DNA of 16,706 nt, from NCBI GenBank assembly GCA_004195335.1, contig SDWK01000941.1, positions 1 through 16,706 on the forward strand, read 5' to 3'. The position numbers were made by a program, and so were the translations under genes. Source of the stretch: Shewanella sp. GTDB lineage: Bacteria > Pseudomonadota > Gammaproteobacteria > Enterobacterales > Shewanellaceae. Positions 7,126 through 16,691 of this stretch are shown here, piece by piece. Each line of letters starts with the position of its first letter. Within the stretch, counting starts at the first letter, position 1. A model generated the notes under the pieces. The model ran no database searches. It had not been told where the DNA came from and saw only the letters and a program-made list of their open reading frames with translations.

Positions 7126-8232
7126 TTACCTGTCAATATAACGCCTGTGTGTATGGATACTCATTAAGATACCAAAACCAGTCATCAAAGTTAGCATGGA
7201 CGTGCCCCCATAACTAATTAATGGCAGGGGAACACCGACTACGGGTAGCAGACCCGAAACCATACCAATATTAACAAAGACATAAACAAAGAAGGTTAAG
7301 ATAATACTCCCGGCTAATAAGCGCGCGAAGCTGGTTTGCGCTCTGGACGCAATAACAAGACCCCTGCCTATAACATAGAGGTATATGGCAAGCAGTAGTA
7401 GGCTGCCTATTAAACCAAATTCTTCCCCGATAACGGCGAAAATAAAGTCGGTATGACGTTCCGGGAGAAACTCTAGTTGCGACTGTGTACCGTCAAGCCA
7501 ACCTTTCCCCCACATCCCGCCTGAGCCTATTGCGATTTTCGACTGAATAATATGATAGCCAGCGCCCAAAGGATCTTTTTCCGGGTCGAGTAGAGTGAGT
7601 ACCCGGGTACGTTGATAGTCATGCATCAGAAAAAACCACAAGACAGGTAGCATGGCGAGGACGCCACCGATGAAGGTACCTACAATAGCCCAACTCATTC
7701 CCGATAAAAATAACACGAAGATCCCCGAAGATGCGACGAGAATAGAGGTGCCAAGATCAGGTTGTTTGGCAATCAAGAGTGTCGGAATAAGTAAGATAAC
7801 GCCAGCACCAGCTAAGTATCTTTTCTTAGGAGGAAGAGGGAACTTACTTATGTACCAAGCCATAGTGATAGGAAAGGCAAGTTTGATAAGTTCTGATGGC
7901 TGAAACTCCATGAAGCCAAGGTTTAGCCACCTTTGCGCCCCCTTATTGATCTCGCCAAAAAAGTGCACTCCGAGCAGTAATCCTATTCCCGTAAGATAGA
8001 TGGGAAAGGCCCAACGCCTGAGTACTTCGGGGTTAATCTGAGCAACCAAAAACATGATCACCAGTGATAACCCCATTCGAACCAGTTGGCGCTCCATGAG
8101 GGCTACGTCTTCACCGCCGGCAGAGTAGATGACGAATAAGCCGAAGCCCATTAAGGCCAGGATGCCGAATAACAAGGGGAGATCAATATGGAGTCGCTGC
8201 CAAATATTCTGTCTATGGTTTCGCGTACTCAT
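7126..8232 (-). CDS. rodA: Peptidoglycan glycosyltransferase RodA (SEDS family)
   Basis: RodA polymerises lipid II into glycan strands in the inner membrane and works with PBP2 in the rod (elongation) complex. The 368-residue protein has about ten hydrophobic segments. SEDS signatures include [20 protein letters not shown] (98-117), KQPDLGTS (156-163), and [16 protein letters not shown] (258-273), in which Asp262 corresponds to the essential aspartate of E. coli Rod[14 protein letters not shown] near the C-terminus is also conserved. The ATG start overlaps the mrdA stop as ATGA, so the partner proteins are translationally coupled. No strong terminator follows; a GTATCGATAC palindrome and a T6 run downstream (7086-7112) are not arranged as a good one. 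Also called mrdB. Confidence 0.97.
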   Translation of the reverse strand: MSTRNHRQNIWQRLHIDLPLLFGILALMGFGLFVIYSAGGEDVALMERQLVRMGLSLVIMFLVAQINPEVLRRWAFPIYLTGIGLLLGVHFFGEINKGAQRWLNLGFMEFQPSELIKLAFPITMAWYISKFPLPPKKRYLAGAGVILLIPTLLIAKQPDLGTSILVASSGIFVLFLSGMSWAIVGTFIGGVLAMLPVLWFFLMHDYQRTRVLTLLDPEKDPLGAGYHIIQSKIAIGSGGMWGKGWLDGTQSQLEFLPERHTDFIFAVIGEEFGLIGSLLLLAIYLYVIGRGLVIASRAQTSFARLLAGSIILTFFVYVFVNIGMVSGLLPVVGVPLPLISYGGTSMLTLMTGFGILMSIHTHRRYIDR

Positions 8233-10085
8233 TGAATCGACTCCCAGCTATCTCGTAACATATATTCATCAAGTAGAGCCCTGGCAACTGGGCCTGCATT
8301 GGCGCCACCCCAGCCCGCATTTTCAAGAACCACGGCCAGAACTATCTTGGGGTTTTCATAGGGAGCATAGGCAATAACCAATGCGTTATCTCTAAAGCGT
8401 TCTTCGATATCATCTTTATCATATTTGGCATCAGCAGCTACATTAATAACTTGAGCCGTACCGGTTTTCATCGCGGCGCTATAACTTGCATCTTTAAAGC
8501 GACTTTTATGCGCCGTATCTCTCATCGCATCATTGATAATGTCCCAGTTTTTAGGGTTGTTAAGCTCAATCGGTGCCATCTCATCAACAGGAGAATTAAT
8601 TTTTGCCGTGTTGTCTTTTATTGATTTCAACAGGTGTGGCACAAAGCGTTTGCCTTTGTTAGCCATAATTGCAGCGGCATTAGCCAGCTGTATAGGCGTT
8701 GTTGTCCAATATCCCTGTCCAATACCAACCGATATTGTATCGCCAATGTACCAAGGCTGGTTGTACCTCATGCGTTTCCAATCTTTAGATGGCATGATGC
8801 CCGCAGATTCTTCAAAAATGTCGACGCCAGTCCGCTCACCGAACCCAAAGGGTTGCATGAAGCTAGCAATTTTATCTACCCCAGTTTTATAGGCCAGATC
8901 ATAAAAATAGGTATCGCAAGATCCGACTATAGCGCTATTAACATCTACCCAACCATGTCCCCAACGTTTCCAGTCTCGGTACTTTCTCTCGACGCCGGGG
9001 ATCTGCCAGAACCCAGGATCCCAGACTCGAGTTTTAGGAGTGATGGTTTTCTCCTCTAACCCGAGTAATGCGAGATGGGGCTTAACTGTCGACGCCGGCG
9101 CATATTGACCTTGAGTTGCCCGGTTAATTAAGGGGCGGGAACGAGAGTTGAGAAGTTCATTGTAAGCCTTGCTACTGATCCCGTGTACAAAGAGGTTCGG
9201 GTCATAGGTTGGACTCGATACCATTGCTAATATACCACCATCGCGAGGATCTATAGCGACGACTGAGCCCCTGCGACCATTTAATAACTCAACGGCTTTT
9301 TCTTGTAATTTTAGGTCTAAAGTCAGGTAGATATCCTGACCCGGTACCGGGGGTACTGATTTAAGTGTTCGAATGGTGCGGCCACGATTATTGACCTCCT
9401 CTTCTAAATGGCCGGGTTGGCCATGGAGCAAGTTCTCATAGAACTTCTCGATGCCTTGCTTACCTATGTCTTTGGTTGCAGCGTAATTTTTCCAGAGGTC
9501 GTTACGTTGTAATGTTGCTCGGTCTCGATCGTTAATTCTCCCAACATAACCTAATGCATGGGTCATCATTCCCTTATAAGGGTAGTGGCGCTTTAGCCCG
9601 GCAACGACTGAGATCCCCGGATATCGATGGCGATTTACACTGAACAGTGCGACTTCACTTTCAGTTAGACGGTTCTTTAGTGTTAACGGTTTAAAACGTC
9701 TGTGATATTTCAATGACTTTTGGAAGTCTTCCTGCTCGTCGGCAGACAGTGGGATAAGTTCACTCAATTCAGACAGTACTGCGGGGATATCTTTTACTTT
9801 CTCGGGGATTAATTCTAAGGAAAAGAAAGGCTGGTTTTCAGCTAATAGTTTGCCATGGCGATCAAATATCAGTCCACGACTCGGTGCGACTGGTACAACC
9901 CTGATACGGTTATCATTAGAACGCGTTTCATAGTCGGTATAAGAGAGTATTTGTAGGTGATAGAGGTTTGTCAGTAATATTCCCAACAAAATGACGACGC
10001 AAGCGAATGTAAACAATGCTCTTCGTTTGAAAAGCGATGCCTCCGCTGCGTGGTCATGCATAGTTATCCGCTTCTTTGGCGCCAC
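8229..10085 (-). CDS. mrdA: Penicillin-binding protein 2 (MrdA), class B transpeptidase
   Basis: PBP2 crosslinks new glycan strands made by RodA during lateral-wall growth and is the target of mecillinam. The 618-residue protein (E. coli 633) has a short cytoplasmic N-terminus, one membrane anchor (about 23-44), a dimerisation/pedestal region with [18 protein letters not shown] (69-86), and a transpeptidase domain. Active-site motifs: STVK with nucleophile Ser332 and Lys335, SCD at 389-391 (the SxD variant usual in PBP2), and KTGTAQ from Lys540. The GTG start at 10085 is chosen because GGAG lies nine bases upstream; the alternative ATG at codon 9 (MHDHAAEAS) has only a weak site. An 82-base gap separates it from rlmH. 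Confidence 0.97.
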   Translation of the reverse strand: MAPKKRITMHDHAAEASLFKRRALFTFACVVILLGILLTNLYHLQILSYTDYETRSNDNRIRVVPVAPSRGLIFDRHGKLLAENQPFFSLELIPEKVKDIPAVLSELSELIPLSADEQEDFQKSLKYHRRFKPLTLKNRLTESEVALFSVNRHRYPGISVVAGLKRHYPYKGMMTHALGYVGRINDRDRATLQRNDLWKNYAATKDIGKQGIEKFYENLLHGQPGHLEEEVNNRGRTIRTLKSVPPVPGQDIYLTLDLKLQEKAVELLNGRRGSVVAIDPRDGGILAMVSSPTYDPNLFVHGISSKAYNELLNSRSRPLINRATQGQYAPASTVKPHLALLGLEEKTITPKTRVWDPGFWQIPGVERKYRDWKRWGHGWVDVNSAIVGSCDTYFYDLAYKTGVDKIASFMQPFGFGERTGVDIFEESAGIMPSKDWKRMRYNQPWYIGDTISVGIGQGYWTTTPIQLANAAAIMANKGKRFVPHLLKSIKDNTAKINSPVDEMAPIELNNPKNWDIINDAMRDTAHKSRFKDASYSAAMKTGTAQVINVAADAKYDKDDIEERFRDNALVIAYAPYENPKIVLAVVLENAGWGGANAGPVARALLDEYMLRDSWESIQ

Positions 10086-10132
10086 TTACACTTTCTCCAG
10101 CTTAGATATAAGCGATTGACACATAGCCTTGT

Positions 10133-10152
10133 CCTTAGCTAATTAGCTTAGG
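10133..10152. promoter_or_regulatory. Palindrome in the rlmH-mrdA spacer
   Basis: AGCTAATTAGCT (10137-10148) is a perfect 12-base palindrome, extended by CCT and AGG arms across a T-T mismatch to 20 bases. With no loop it suits a dimeric DNA-binding protein better than an RNA hairpin. It lies about 50 bases upstream of the mrdA start. No regulator is recognised. Confidence 0.3.
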
Positions 10153-10167
10153 TCCCAACAGGAACAC

Positions 10168-10638
10168 CTATTCTCTATGGTAAGGGTGATTATTATTGAC
10201 GCTCCAAGCTCGATAAAGGCTTTCGGCGACAACAACTCTGACTAATGGATGGGGTAGAGTCAAAGCGGATAGGCACCAGCTTTGAGATGCTGCTTGTTTG
10301 CAAGCAGGGGCTAGGCCTTCGGGACCACCAATGAGCAGGCTTACATCTCGTCCATCTAACTGCCACTTACTTAGTTGAGTGGCCAGATCTGATGTTGTCC
10401 AGGTTTTCCCTGGAAGATCTAAGCTGACTATATGATTGCTTTTGGGAATAACAGCCAACATCTGCTCGCCTTCTTTATGTAGAATTCGAGTAATATCGGC
10501 GTTTTTCCCTCTTTTTCCCGCAGGGATCTCAACCAGTTCGAGTGCCAGATCTCTAGGAAAACGACGTTGGTATTCCTGAAAACCTGTGGTGACCCAATCT
10601 GGCATACGAGTGCCAACTGCGATTAACTGCAACTTCAT
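10168..10638 (-). CDS. rlmH: 23S rRNA (pseudouridine1915-N3)-methyltransferase RlmH
   Basis: RlmH uses S-adenosylmethionine to methylate N3 of pseudouridine 1915 in helix 69 of 23S rRNA, acting on assembled 70S ribosomes. The SPOUT-fold protein is 156 residues (E. coli 155) from the ATG at 10638. The open frame extends seven codons further upstream, but [16 protein letters not shown] matches the E. coli N-terminus, so the shorter start is used. The SAM-binding knot contains LLIGGPEG (101-108) and [20 protein letters not shown], and the chain ends NNNHPYHRE as in the family. The ATG shares one base with the rsfS stop (TAATG), which implies coupled translation. Confidence 0.97.
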   Translation of the reverse strand: MKLQLIAVGTRMPDWVTTGFQEYQRRFPRDLALELVEIPAGKRGKNADITRILHKEGEQMLAVIPKSNHIVSLDLPGKTWTTSDLATQLSKWQLDGRDVSLLIGGPEGLAPACKQAASQSWCLSALTLPHPLVRVVVAESLYRAWSVNNNHPYHRE

Positions 10639-10967
10639 TAAGCTGGCTTTTCTGTCCAAAGTTTCTCGAGTTCGTAAAAATCACGAGTTTTATCTTGCAT
10701 GACATGAAGGATCACATCACCTAAATCAACTAATACCCATTCGCTACTTTCACGGCCTTCAACACCATAAATGTGTAGTTTTGCACGTTTAGACTCAACC
10801 ACTAGATTTTCAGCGATTGCTTTCACGTGAGTTTTAGATGTTCCAGAACAAACCACCATGTAATCGGTGATGTTAGACATGTTAGATACCTCTAACGTGA
10901 CAATGTCCTTGGCTTTTAAATCTTCGATTTTATCGATTACAAATTGCTTTAGCTCGGCGCTATCCAC
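10638..10967 (-). CDS. rsfS: Ribosomal silencing factor RsfS
   Basis: RsfS (formerly YbeB, DUF143/Iojap family) binds ribosomal protein L14 on the 50S subunit and blocks subunit joining, sparing translation in starvation and stationary phase. The 109-residue protein shows the family core: [20 protein letters not shown] (23-42), [33 protein letters not shown] (65-84) and [17 protein letters not shown]. The start is GTG at 10967, with GAGG eight bases upstream. It is followed directly by rlmH (TAATG). It lies 116 bases downstream of nadD and has a good promoter-like sequence in that gap, so it can be expressed apart from the leuS group. Confidence 0.96.
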   Translation of the reverse strand: MDSAELKQFVIDKIEDLKAKDIVTLEVSNMSNITDYMVVCSGTSKTHVKAIAENLVVESKRAKLHIYGVEGRESSEWVLVDLGDVILHVMQDKTRDFYELEKLWTEKPA

Positions 10968-11001
10968 GCGGAATACCTCATTAAATTTTTAACAGCGCAA
11001 T

Positions 11002-11030
11002 AGTATAACAGGTTATGGCAAATCTCATAA
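11002..11030 (-). promoter_or_regulatory. Extended -10 promoter for rsfS-rlmH
   Basis: On the minus strand, TTATGA (11025-11030) is followed after 17 bases by TATACT (11002-11007), preceded by TGT, giving an extended -10 (TGnTATACT). The predicted start near 10995 leaves a leader of about 28 bases before the rsfS GTG. Confidence 0.5.
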
Positions 11031-11056
11031 GCGATTGGTGATACAGAATAGCAATT

Positions 11057-11068
11057 TCCCATATGGGA
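11057..11068. promoter_or_regulatory. 12-bp palindrome downstream of nadD
   Basis: TCCCATATGGGA is a perfect palindrome 16 bases past the nadD stop and 27 bases upstream of the putative rsfS -35. A second TCCCATA lies nearby on the minus strand (11076-11082) and could pair with the right arm. No T-run follows, so it is a poor terminator; a protein-binding site is possible. Confidence 0.25.
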
Positions 11069-11083
11069 GCCGTGAGTATGGGA

Positions 11084-11719
11084 TTAAACCTGATTCTGAT
11101 AAAGGCTATTGTGTTGAATAAATTTGATAATCTTACTTGGGAGTGCATTTTCGGGAATAATGCCATTAAGCAGCTGATGACGAATTTCTGTAGAAGAATA
11201 GGGCTGTGGGGCTATGTCAATCGGGATTATGAGCCCCGTGGTTAATGGTGTTATTTGTTGGTCGTGGGATAGCCTACGTTGGTATTCTTCGTAGATCGCG
11301 CTATCCGGGTTTAAGCACCAGCCATGGCGTTGAGAAACGACGATATGACACAGTTCAAATATTGATTTCCATTCGTACCAGCTGGACAGTGATACGAGCG
11401 AGTCCATCCCCATGATAAAGTAGAATTCATCATTAGGGTGCTTATCTCTAAGCTGTTTAAGTGTTGTCACTAAATAAGATGGACTGTCGCGTCTGGCTTC
11501 AATATCACACAGGTCAAATTCATCATACTGATCACAGACAAGCTGAACCATCTCGAGTCGCTGCTCGGTACTCACACACGTTGACGACTTATGAGGTGGG
11601 ATATGGTTTGGCATCAACCACATTTTATCCAAATTTAGCTTCTGTCTCACCTCAAGTGCTGGGCGAATGTGACCAAAGTGAATGGGGTCGAAGGTACCGC
11701 CCAGTATGCCGATACGCAT
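11084..11719 (-). CDS. nadD: Nicotinate-mononucleotide adenylyltransferase (NadD)
   Basis: NadD joins nicotinate mononucleotide and ATP to give deamido-NAD, the shared late step of NAD synthesis from aspartate and from nicotinate. The 211-residue protein is a single nucleotidyltransferase Rossmann domain. The ATP-binding motif GGTFDPIHFGH spans residues 7-17, with MPNHIPPHKSS (36-46) and FIMGMDSL (101-108) forming the substrate pocket, and the second ATP-binding motif SSTEIR at 175-180. It starts with ATG at 11719, seven bases after the holA stop, so the two are likely co-transcribed. GGAG in the end of holA lies 11 bases upstream. Confidence 0.97.
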   Translation of the reverse strand: MRIGILGGTFDPIHFGHIRPALEVRQKLNLDKMWLMPNHIPPHKSSTCVSTEQRLEMVQLVCDQYDEFDLCDIEARRDSPSYLVTTLKQLRDKHPNDEFYFIMGMDSLVSLSSWYEWKSIFELCHIVVSQRHGWCLNPDSAIYEEYQRRLSHDQQITPLTTGLIIPIDIAPQPYSSTEIRHQLLNGIIPENALPSKIIKFIQHNSLYQNQV

Positions 11720-11726
11720 GGCTAAC

Positions 11727-12767
11727 TTAGCTCCACTCGTTAAGTTTTATATGAGACAAACTAGCGTGTGCCTTAGGGTCAAACAGCAGACAAAGGTGGC
11801 TCATTCCTGTCCAGTCTTCTATCCCATGTTGCTTGAGTTTTAGCTCAATGGCAGATGCACCGCAGAGCAAATACTCAATTTGATTTAGCGTCAGTCGGTT
11901 AAGCGCAGTTTGATAAAATGGTTTACGCTTATCCCAGATCCTAAGCTTGCTCCAGAGTGATTGAAGTGATTGTTGACTCTCTAACGCACTCTTCAACTGT
12001 AGCAAAATCGTTAGCTCTTTAAATAGCCCCCACAGAATTATCGGCATGGCAATCCCCTCAGCCTTTAGCTGTGAAAGAATATGTAGGGCCTTGCTCTGCT
12101 GATTATTTAACATGGCATCGGTGAGTTGAAATACACTGAATCGCGATTGATCTTCGAAATAGGATTCGAGTTGTTGGCTGTTTATCTCATTATTGGGACT
12201 TAACAGGTGCAGCAGTTGCAGCGATTGATCTGCAGCGAGTAAATTTCCTTCGTAAAGGTTGAATAACATCTCTTTGGCGTCGCGAGTCAATAGCAGCTTA
12301 AAGTGATTGATGCGGGCATCGAGCCAGCGCTGAAATTGCTGTCCTTCGGGGGTCGCGCAGGGAATGTAGATGCCTTTAGCGTCCAGAGTCTTAAACCATT
12401 TACTCTTTGTCTGCTCTAAAGCGAGCTTAGGGCCAGTTATGATCAACAGAACATCTGGATTTTCCATCTGCATTAAGTGTTGGAAAATAGCGCCACCTTC
12501 GCTTCCCGGTTTGGCTTGTGGAAGTGTGAGTTCGATGACTCTCCTGCTCGAAAACAAGCTCATCGCTTGCCACTCGTCAACTAACTCATTCCAGTTAAAA
12601 TTGTTCTCTTGTGTAAGTTGAACTTTCTCTTCAAAACCATCACGTTTAGCTTGAGCATATATCTGGGCACGGCTTGTTTCACATAGCCAAGGATCATCGC
12701 CAAATATGAGATAGCACTGTTGCAGCGGTTTGAGATGATGGGCAAGCTGATCTGGATAGACCCTCAT
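11727..12767 (-). CDS. holA: DNA polymerase III delta subunit (HolA)
   Basis: Delta is the wrench of the clamp loader: it binds and opens the beta sliding clamp. The 346-residue protein (E. coli 343) begins MRVYPDQLAHHLKPLQQCYL, matching the family N-terminus. It shows FGDDPWLCETSRAQI, the clamp-contact region QAMSLFSSRRVIEL (69-82), and the YEGNLLAADQSLQLLHLLSP segment of the lid domain, followed by the C-terminal collar. The frame allows a TTG one codon earlier (12770), but the ATG at 12767 is preferred, with GAGG seven bases upstream. It follows lptE after a 67-base spacer, whereas in E. coli the two genes overlap. Confidence 0.95.
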   Translation of the reverse strand: MRVYPDQLAHHLKPLQQCYLIFGDDPWLCETSRAQIYAQAKRDGFEEKVQLTQENNFNWNELVDEWQAMSLFSSRRVIELTLPQAKPGSEGGAIFQHLMQMENPDVLLIITGPKLALEQTKSKWFKTLDAKGIYIPCATPEGQQFQRWLDARINHFKLLLTRDAKEMLFNLYEGNLLAADQSLQLLHLLSPNNEINSQQLESYFEDQSRFSVFQLTDAMLNNQQSKALHILSQLKAEGIAMPIILWGLFKELTILLQLKSALESQQSLQSLWSKLRIWDKRKPFYQTALNRLTLNQIEYLLCGASAIELKLKQHGIEDWTGMSHLCLLFDPKAHASLSHIKLNEWS

Positions 12768-12834
12768 CAATAAACCTCAATCTGAAAAAATGAGCCGAGA
12801 TAGTTAATCTGTAAACAGGATGCAGAACTCGCCA

Positions 12835-13329
12835 TCATTTTATCTCTATCGATGCTAGCGTCTGTATCATCTGGTCAGCAGCCTGGATGCGCATCTCTTT
12901 TAAGAGCAGTTCCATCTCTCGGCTTTTTGCTAACGCTGTGCGTGGATCATCGAGGTAATCTCGATGAATATCAACTTCGAATATCTGTGCTTCACTCTCT
13001 GGCAAGTTTACTGCGAACTTAACGTGATAAGTCAGTTCATACTCAGCCACATTACCCGTTGGATAAAGAGAGAGGGTCGATCTATCCAGTGAGTCCCGCA
13101 AAATATTTAAGGTTGGTACTTCGTCCGACTCCTCAACAAGTGAAATACTGTGTAGACGTAAGCGCTCACGAACCAGACGAGTCAGCTCGCTATACTCATC
13201 TTGACTAGTAAGGTGTAGGGTTCTTAGCTGCTCTGGGATAGAGTAGCTTCCCTGAAGTTTAAAGCCGCAACCGGCACTGAGCAAAATGCTCAATGCCATT
13301 ATTGCGAAACATATGCGTTTAATTAGCAT
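12835..13329 (-). CDS. lptE: LPS-assembly lipoprotein LptE
   Basis: LptE sits as a plug inside the LptD barrel in the outer membrane and is needed to insert lipopolysaccharide into the outer leaflet. The 164-residue precursor has a lipoprotein signal ending SAGC (Cys21), much like the TAGC of E. coli LptE. The mature start GFKLQGSYSIPEQLRTLHL is typical of the family, followed by the alternating strands and helices of the small alpha-beta domain and YELTYHVKFAV at about 97-107. It follows leuS after 48 bases and precedes holA, the usual order. Sequence conservation in LptE is low, so position and the lipobox with GF motif carry much of the call. Formerly rlpB. Confidence 0.93.
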   Translation of the reverse strand: MLIKRICFAIMALSILLSAGCGFKLQGSYSIPEQLRTLHLTSQDEYSELTRLVRERLRLHSISLVEESDEVPTLNILRDSLDRSTLSLYPTGNVAEYELTYHVKFAVNLPESEAQIFEVDIHRDYLDDPRTALAKSREMELLLKEMRIQAADQMIQTLASIEIK

Positions 13330-13377
13330 TAGTTAGGCATTTCTTCCTTTTGGTGATGTCACTTTTTCGTCAACTAT

Positions 13378-15969
13378 CTAGTTAGCCACGATGTTGAGCA
13401 ACTTGCCCGGTACGTAGATCACTTTGCGAACCGTTTTACCTTCGGTGTGTTTAACTACACCTTCCTCTGCCAAACCTTGTTCCTCGACAGCCTCTTTCGT
13501 TGCATCCGCCGGAACCGTAATTTTAGCGCGTAGCTTACCGTTTACCTGAACGATAATCAGTTTGCTATCTTCAACTAGCGCCGACTGATCGGCTTCAGGC
13601 CAGCGTACATCTTCGATGTTTTCTGAATTTCCAAGGTCGTTCCACAAGGTAAAGCTAGTGTGTGGAATGATAGGATAAAGCAGACGTACGACAGCCGATA
13701 GTGCTTCTTGCATCAAAGCTCTGTCTTGCTCAGTTTCAGTTGGTGCTTTTTGAAGGCGATTCATCAGCTCCATAACAGATGCGATAGCGGTATTGAACAT
13801 CTGACGACGTTCAATATCATCACCGACCTTCACTATAGTCTTATGCAACTCACGGCGTAGCTCTTTTTGCTTAGCATCAAGAGACTTAATGTCTAATGAT
13901 ACGGTCGCACCTTTAGCTACGTGGTCATGAGCCACTTTCCACAAACGCTTAATGAAGCGATGTGCGCCTTCAACACTCGACTCTTGCCATTCAAGTGTCA
14001 GCTCTGGCGGCGCGGCAAACATCATAAATAAGCGAACAGTATCGGCACCATATTTGTCGACCATCTCTTGAGGGTCGATGCCATTATTTTTAGACTTAGA
14101 CATCTTGCTCATACCAGTATAAACAAGCTCATGACCTTCGCTGTCAATGGCTTTAACTGTACGACCTTTATCATCTGTTTCCTGTACGGTCACATCTGAT
14201 GGAGAGACCCAAACGCGTGCGCCTTTCTCATTGTTATAGTAATAAGCATCGGCTAATACCATACCTTGAGTGAGTAGACGTTTCGCTGGCTCATCTGAAT
14301 TTACCAGACCGGCATCACGCAGTAATTTGTGGAAGAAGCGGAAGTAAAGTAAGTGCATACATGCATGCTCAATACCACCGATATATTGATCCACTGGCAA
14401 CCAATAGTTAGCCTTTGCCGGATCTAACATCTCATCGGCATGAGGGCTACAGTAACGCGCGTAGTACCACGATGATTCCATAAAGGTATCGAAGGTATCA
14501 GTTTCTCTAAAGGCTTCCTGACCATTAACCTGAGTCTTAGCCCATTCTTTGTCTGCCTTGATTGGGCTTTGGATCCCATCCATGACTACATCTTCAGGAA
14601 GAATGACCGGTAGTTGATCTTCTGGTGTTGGAACGACAGTGCCGTCAGCAAGGGTGACCATAGGGATTGGCGCTCCCCAGTAACGCTGACGAGATACACC
14701 CCAGTCACGTAGACGGAAGTTAACCTGACGTTTACCTTTACCTTCAGCTGTTAGCCTAGCATCGATAGCATCGAATGCGGCTTGGAAGTCTAGGCCGTCC
14801 AGCTCAGGGAAAGCGTCACCTGAGTTAAACACTAGGCCCTTCTCGGTATAAGCTTCTTCACTAATATCGAGTTCACTATCACTTGGCTTGATAACGCCTT
14901 CGATTGCTAAGCCATACTTAACCGCAAACTCGTAATCACGCTGATCATGAGCTGGAACTGACATGACAGCGCCAGTACCGTAGTTCATCAATACGAAGTT
15001 AGCTGCCCAGATTGGTACTTGCTTACCTGTTAGTGGATGAATGGCATACAGACCGGTTGCGACACCTTTCTTTTCCATTGCTGCCATAGCGGCTTCGGTG
15101 GTGTCGGCGTTCTTGCACTCTTCGATAAATGCGGCAAGCTCAGGATTGTTAGCTGCGGCTTTTTCTGCCAAAGGATGGCCAGCTGCAACTGCGACATAGG
15201 TAACGCCCATCACTGTGTCTGGACGTGTGGTGTAGATATCGAATGTTTCTTCGCTATCGACAACTTGGAAAGTCATCTCGATGCCTTCACTGCGACCAAT
15301 CCAGTTACGTTGCATGGTCTTAACTTGCTCAGGCCACTCATCGAGCTTGTCGATGTCATTTAAAAGCTCTTCGGCGTAATCGGTGATCTTAATGAACCAC
15401 TGAGGGATCTCTTTTTGTACCACAGGCGTGTCACAACGCCAGCAGCAACCATCTTGCACCTGTTCATTGGCTAAAACGGTTTCATCGTTCGGGCACCAGT
15501 TTACAGAAGCGGTTTTCTTATAAACTAAGCCTTTTTCAAAAAGCTTAGTGAAAAACCACTGTTCCCAACGGTAATATTCAGGAGTGCAAGTCGCAATTTC
15601 ACGACTCCAGTCATAGCCGAAACCCAGCATTTTAAGCTGGTTTTTCATGTAATCAATGTTTTCGTAAGTCCAGGGTGCCGGAGCAGTGCTATTTTTAATC
15701 GCCGCATTTTCGGCAGGCAAACCAAATGAATCCCAACCGATAGGCTGCAATACATTTTTTCCCTGAAGTCTCTGGTAACGAGCGACAACGTCGCCTATGG
15801 TGTAGTTACGTACATGACCCATGTGTAGCCGGCCAGAAGGATAAGGAAACATAGAGAGACAGTAGAATTTCTCCTTGTTTTCATCTTCGGTGACTTCAAA
15901 TGTTTTCTTGTCTTGCCAGTGCTGTTGCACTTTAGCTTCAATTTCTGAAGGTTGATATTGCTCTTGCAT
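13378..15969 (-). CDS. leuS: Leucyl-tRNA synthetase (LeuS)
   Basis: Charges tRNA-Leu with leucine in the cytosol. At 863 residues from the ATG at 15969 it is close to the E. coli enzyme (860), which also starts MQEQY; a TTG one codon earlier is in frame but unnecessary. Visible landmarks, numbered from that ATG: the class I HIGH motif as HMGH (49-52); a zinc-binding insert with Cys159 and a CCWRC cluster (175-179); the CP1 editing domain with TTRPDT (247-252) and AHDQRDYEF, in which Asp342 and Asp345 match the editing aspartates; KMSKS at 622-626; and a C-terminal tRNA-binding domain ending [17 protein letters not shown]. It heads the lptE-holA-nadD group. No confident promoter or leader attenuator is seen in the 120 bases before it. 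Confidence 0.98.
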   Translation of the reverse strand: MQEQYQPSEIEAKVQQHWQDKKTFEVTEDENKEKFYCLSMFPYPSGRLHMGHVRNYTIGDVVARYQRLQGKNVLQPIGWDSFGLPAENAAIKNSTAPAPWTYENIDYMKNQLKMLGFGYDWSREIATCTPEYYRWEQWFFTKLFEKGLVYKKTASVNWCPNDETVLANEQVQDGCCWRCDTPVVQKEIPQWFIKITDYAEELLNDIDKLDEWPEQVKTMQRNWIGRSEGIEMTFQVVDSEETFDIYTTRPDTVMGVTYVAVAAGHPLAEKAAANNPELAAFIEECKNADTTEAAMAAMEKKGVATGLYAIHPLTGKQVPIWAANFVLMNYGTGAVMSVPAHDQRDYEFAVKYGLAIEGVIKPSDSELDISEEAYTEKGLVFNSGDAFPELDGLDFQAAFDAIDARLTAEGKGKRQVNFRLRDWGVSRQRYWGAPIPMVTLADGTVVPTPEDQLPVILPEDVVMDGIQSPIKADKEWAKTQVNGQEAFRETDTFDTFMESSWYYARYCSPHADEMLDPAKANYWLPVDQYIGGIEHACMHLLYFRFFHKLLRDAGLVNSDEPAKRLLTQGMVLADAYYYNNEKGARVWVSPSDVTVQETDDKGRTVKAIDSEGHELVYTGMSKMSKSKNNGIDPQEMVDKYGADTVRLFMMFAAPPELTLEWQESSVEGAHRFIKRLWKVAHDHVAKGATVSLDIKSLDAKQKELRRELHKTIVKVGDDIERRQMFNTAIASVMELMNRLQKAPTETEQDRALMQEALSAVVRLLYPIIPHTSFTLWNDLGNSENIEDVRWPEADQSALVEDSKLIIVQVNGKLRAKITVPADATKEAVEEQGLAEEGVVKHTEGKTVRKVIYVPGKLLNIVAN

Positions 15970-16012
15970 CAATATTTCCCGGCCATGTAGCCCATTATTT
16001 GATCTTGCGCAC

Positions 16013-16041
16013 TTACCGCGCGAGTTAGATCTGCATAGAAT
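16013..16041 (+). promoter_or_regulatory. Sigma-70 promoter for the ybeL-type gene
   Basis: TTACCG (16013-16018) and TAGAAT (16036-16041) are separated by 17 bases. The leader to the gene would be about 40 bases and ends with AAGGAG at 16077-16081. The -35 is a weak match, the -10 a good one. Confidence 0.4.
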
Positions 16042-16089
16042 AAACTAGAAGTGAGTCATTAAAAAGGTTCAGATGAAGGAGTATTAAGT

Positions 16090-16590
16090 ATGAGTAAAAA
16101 AAGTACGGAGTTACTGGCGCTGTATGAAGCCTTAATTACACAAGTGAAATCTGATTATTCTGACGATAATACTATGACTGTAAAGAAGTTATTCAACATT
16201 ATCACAAGCAGTAAGGAGTACCTTTCTTTAAAAGAACGAGCAAAAGAGAATGAGTTAGCTTTAGTCGAGCAATTTTTAAAACGTGATATAGCTGCTTATC
16301 TTAAAGAAAAAAATGATACCGACCTCAGTCATAGTGCAACTATGATCACCGTAGAAAACACTCTTTGGCATTGGCTGAGTGGAATTACCGATAGAAGTCA
16401 GATTGAATGGCACGAAGTTATTCAAGATTTTAAGCATCAAGGTCATTACATGAGTGGTGAGATTGTGGGACAGGGCATCATGGTCTGTACTCACTGTGGT
16501 CATGAGATGAGAATCGAGTTTCCAGGTGTGATTCCCGACTGTCCTCAATGTGATGCGAGTGAGTTTACCCGTGAGGCATTAGCCCCATAG
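16090..16590 (+). CDS. ybeL: YbeL-type zinc-ribbon protein (DUF1451)
   Basis: A 166-residue protein of the YbeL/DUF1451 family, of unknown function and neighbour of leuS in E. coli too. The N-terminal two thirds is predicted helical and charged (residues 5-75). The family core SGITDRSQIEWHEVIQDFKHQGHYMSGE is intact across residues 97-124 (shown here in part: WHEVIQDFKHQGHYMSGE). The C-terminus is a zinc ribbon with Cys133, Cys136 (CTHC) and Cys151, Cys154 (CPQC). The ATG start follows AAGGAG after eight bases. It is transcribed divergently from leuS. Family membership is clear from the core and the ribbon; no biochemical role can be given from sequence. Confidence 0.88.
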   Translation: MSKKSTELLALYEALITQVKSDYSDDNTMTVKKLFNIITSSKEYLSLKERAKENELALVEQFLKRDIAAYLKEKNDTDLSHSATMITVENTLWHWLSGITDRSQIEWHEVIQDFKHQGHYMSGEIVGQGIMVCTHCGHEMRIEFPGVIPDCPQCDASEFTREALAP

Positions 16591-16623
16591 AGATGTTAGC
16601 TAGGTTACTTTTCTGAACTAATG

Positions 16624-16651
16624 TAAGCATGTGTCATTTTACACATGCTTA
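16624..16651. terminator. Strong stem-loop after the ybeL-type gene, possible terminator
   Basis: TAAGCATGTGT (16624-16634) and ACACATGCTTA (16641-16651) form a perfect 11-base stem around a six-base loop, starting 33 bases after the ybeL stop. There is no T-run directly after it on either strand, so intrinsic termination is doubtful; it could still cap the 3' end of the message. Confidence 0.5.
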
Positions 16652-16691
16652 AGAGAGGCACTTTGGTTCTTAAATACGCTAAGTATGAGTA

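Noticed and set aside
8533..9059. Two long open frames on the plus strand (8533-8892 and 8634-9059) opposite mrdA
   Set aside because: They are antisense to the PBP2 transpeptidase domain, whose motifs are intact; the translations show no family features and arise from codon bias on the other strand.
15037..15363. 108-codon plus-strand open frame opposite leuS
   Set aside because: Antisense to the LeuS editing domain; low-complexity cysteine-rich translation with no family resemblance.
15970..16089. Possible tRNA-dependent or leader-peptide control of leuS
   Set aside because: No leucine-rich leader frame, no attenuator hairpin with T-run and no T-box features are visible in this short spacer.
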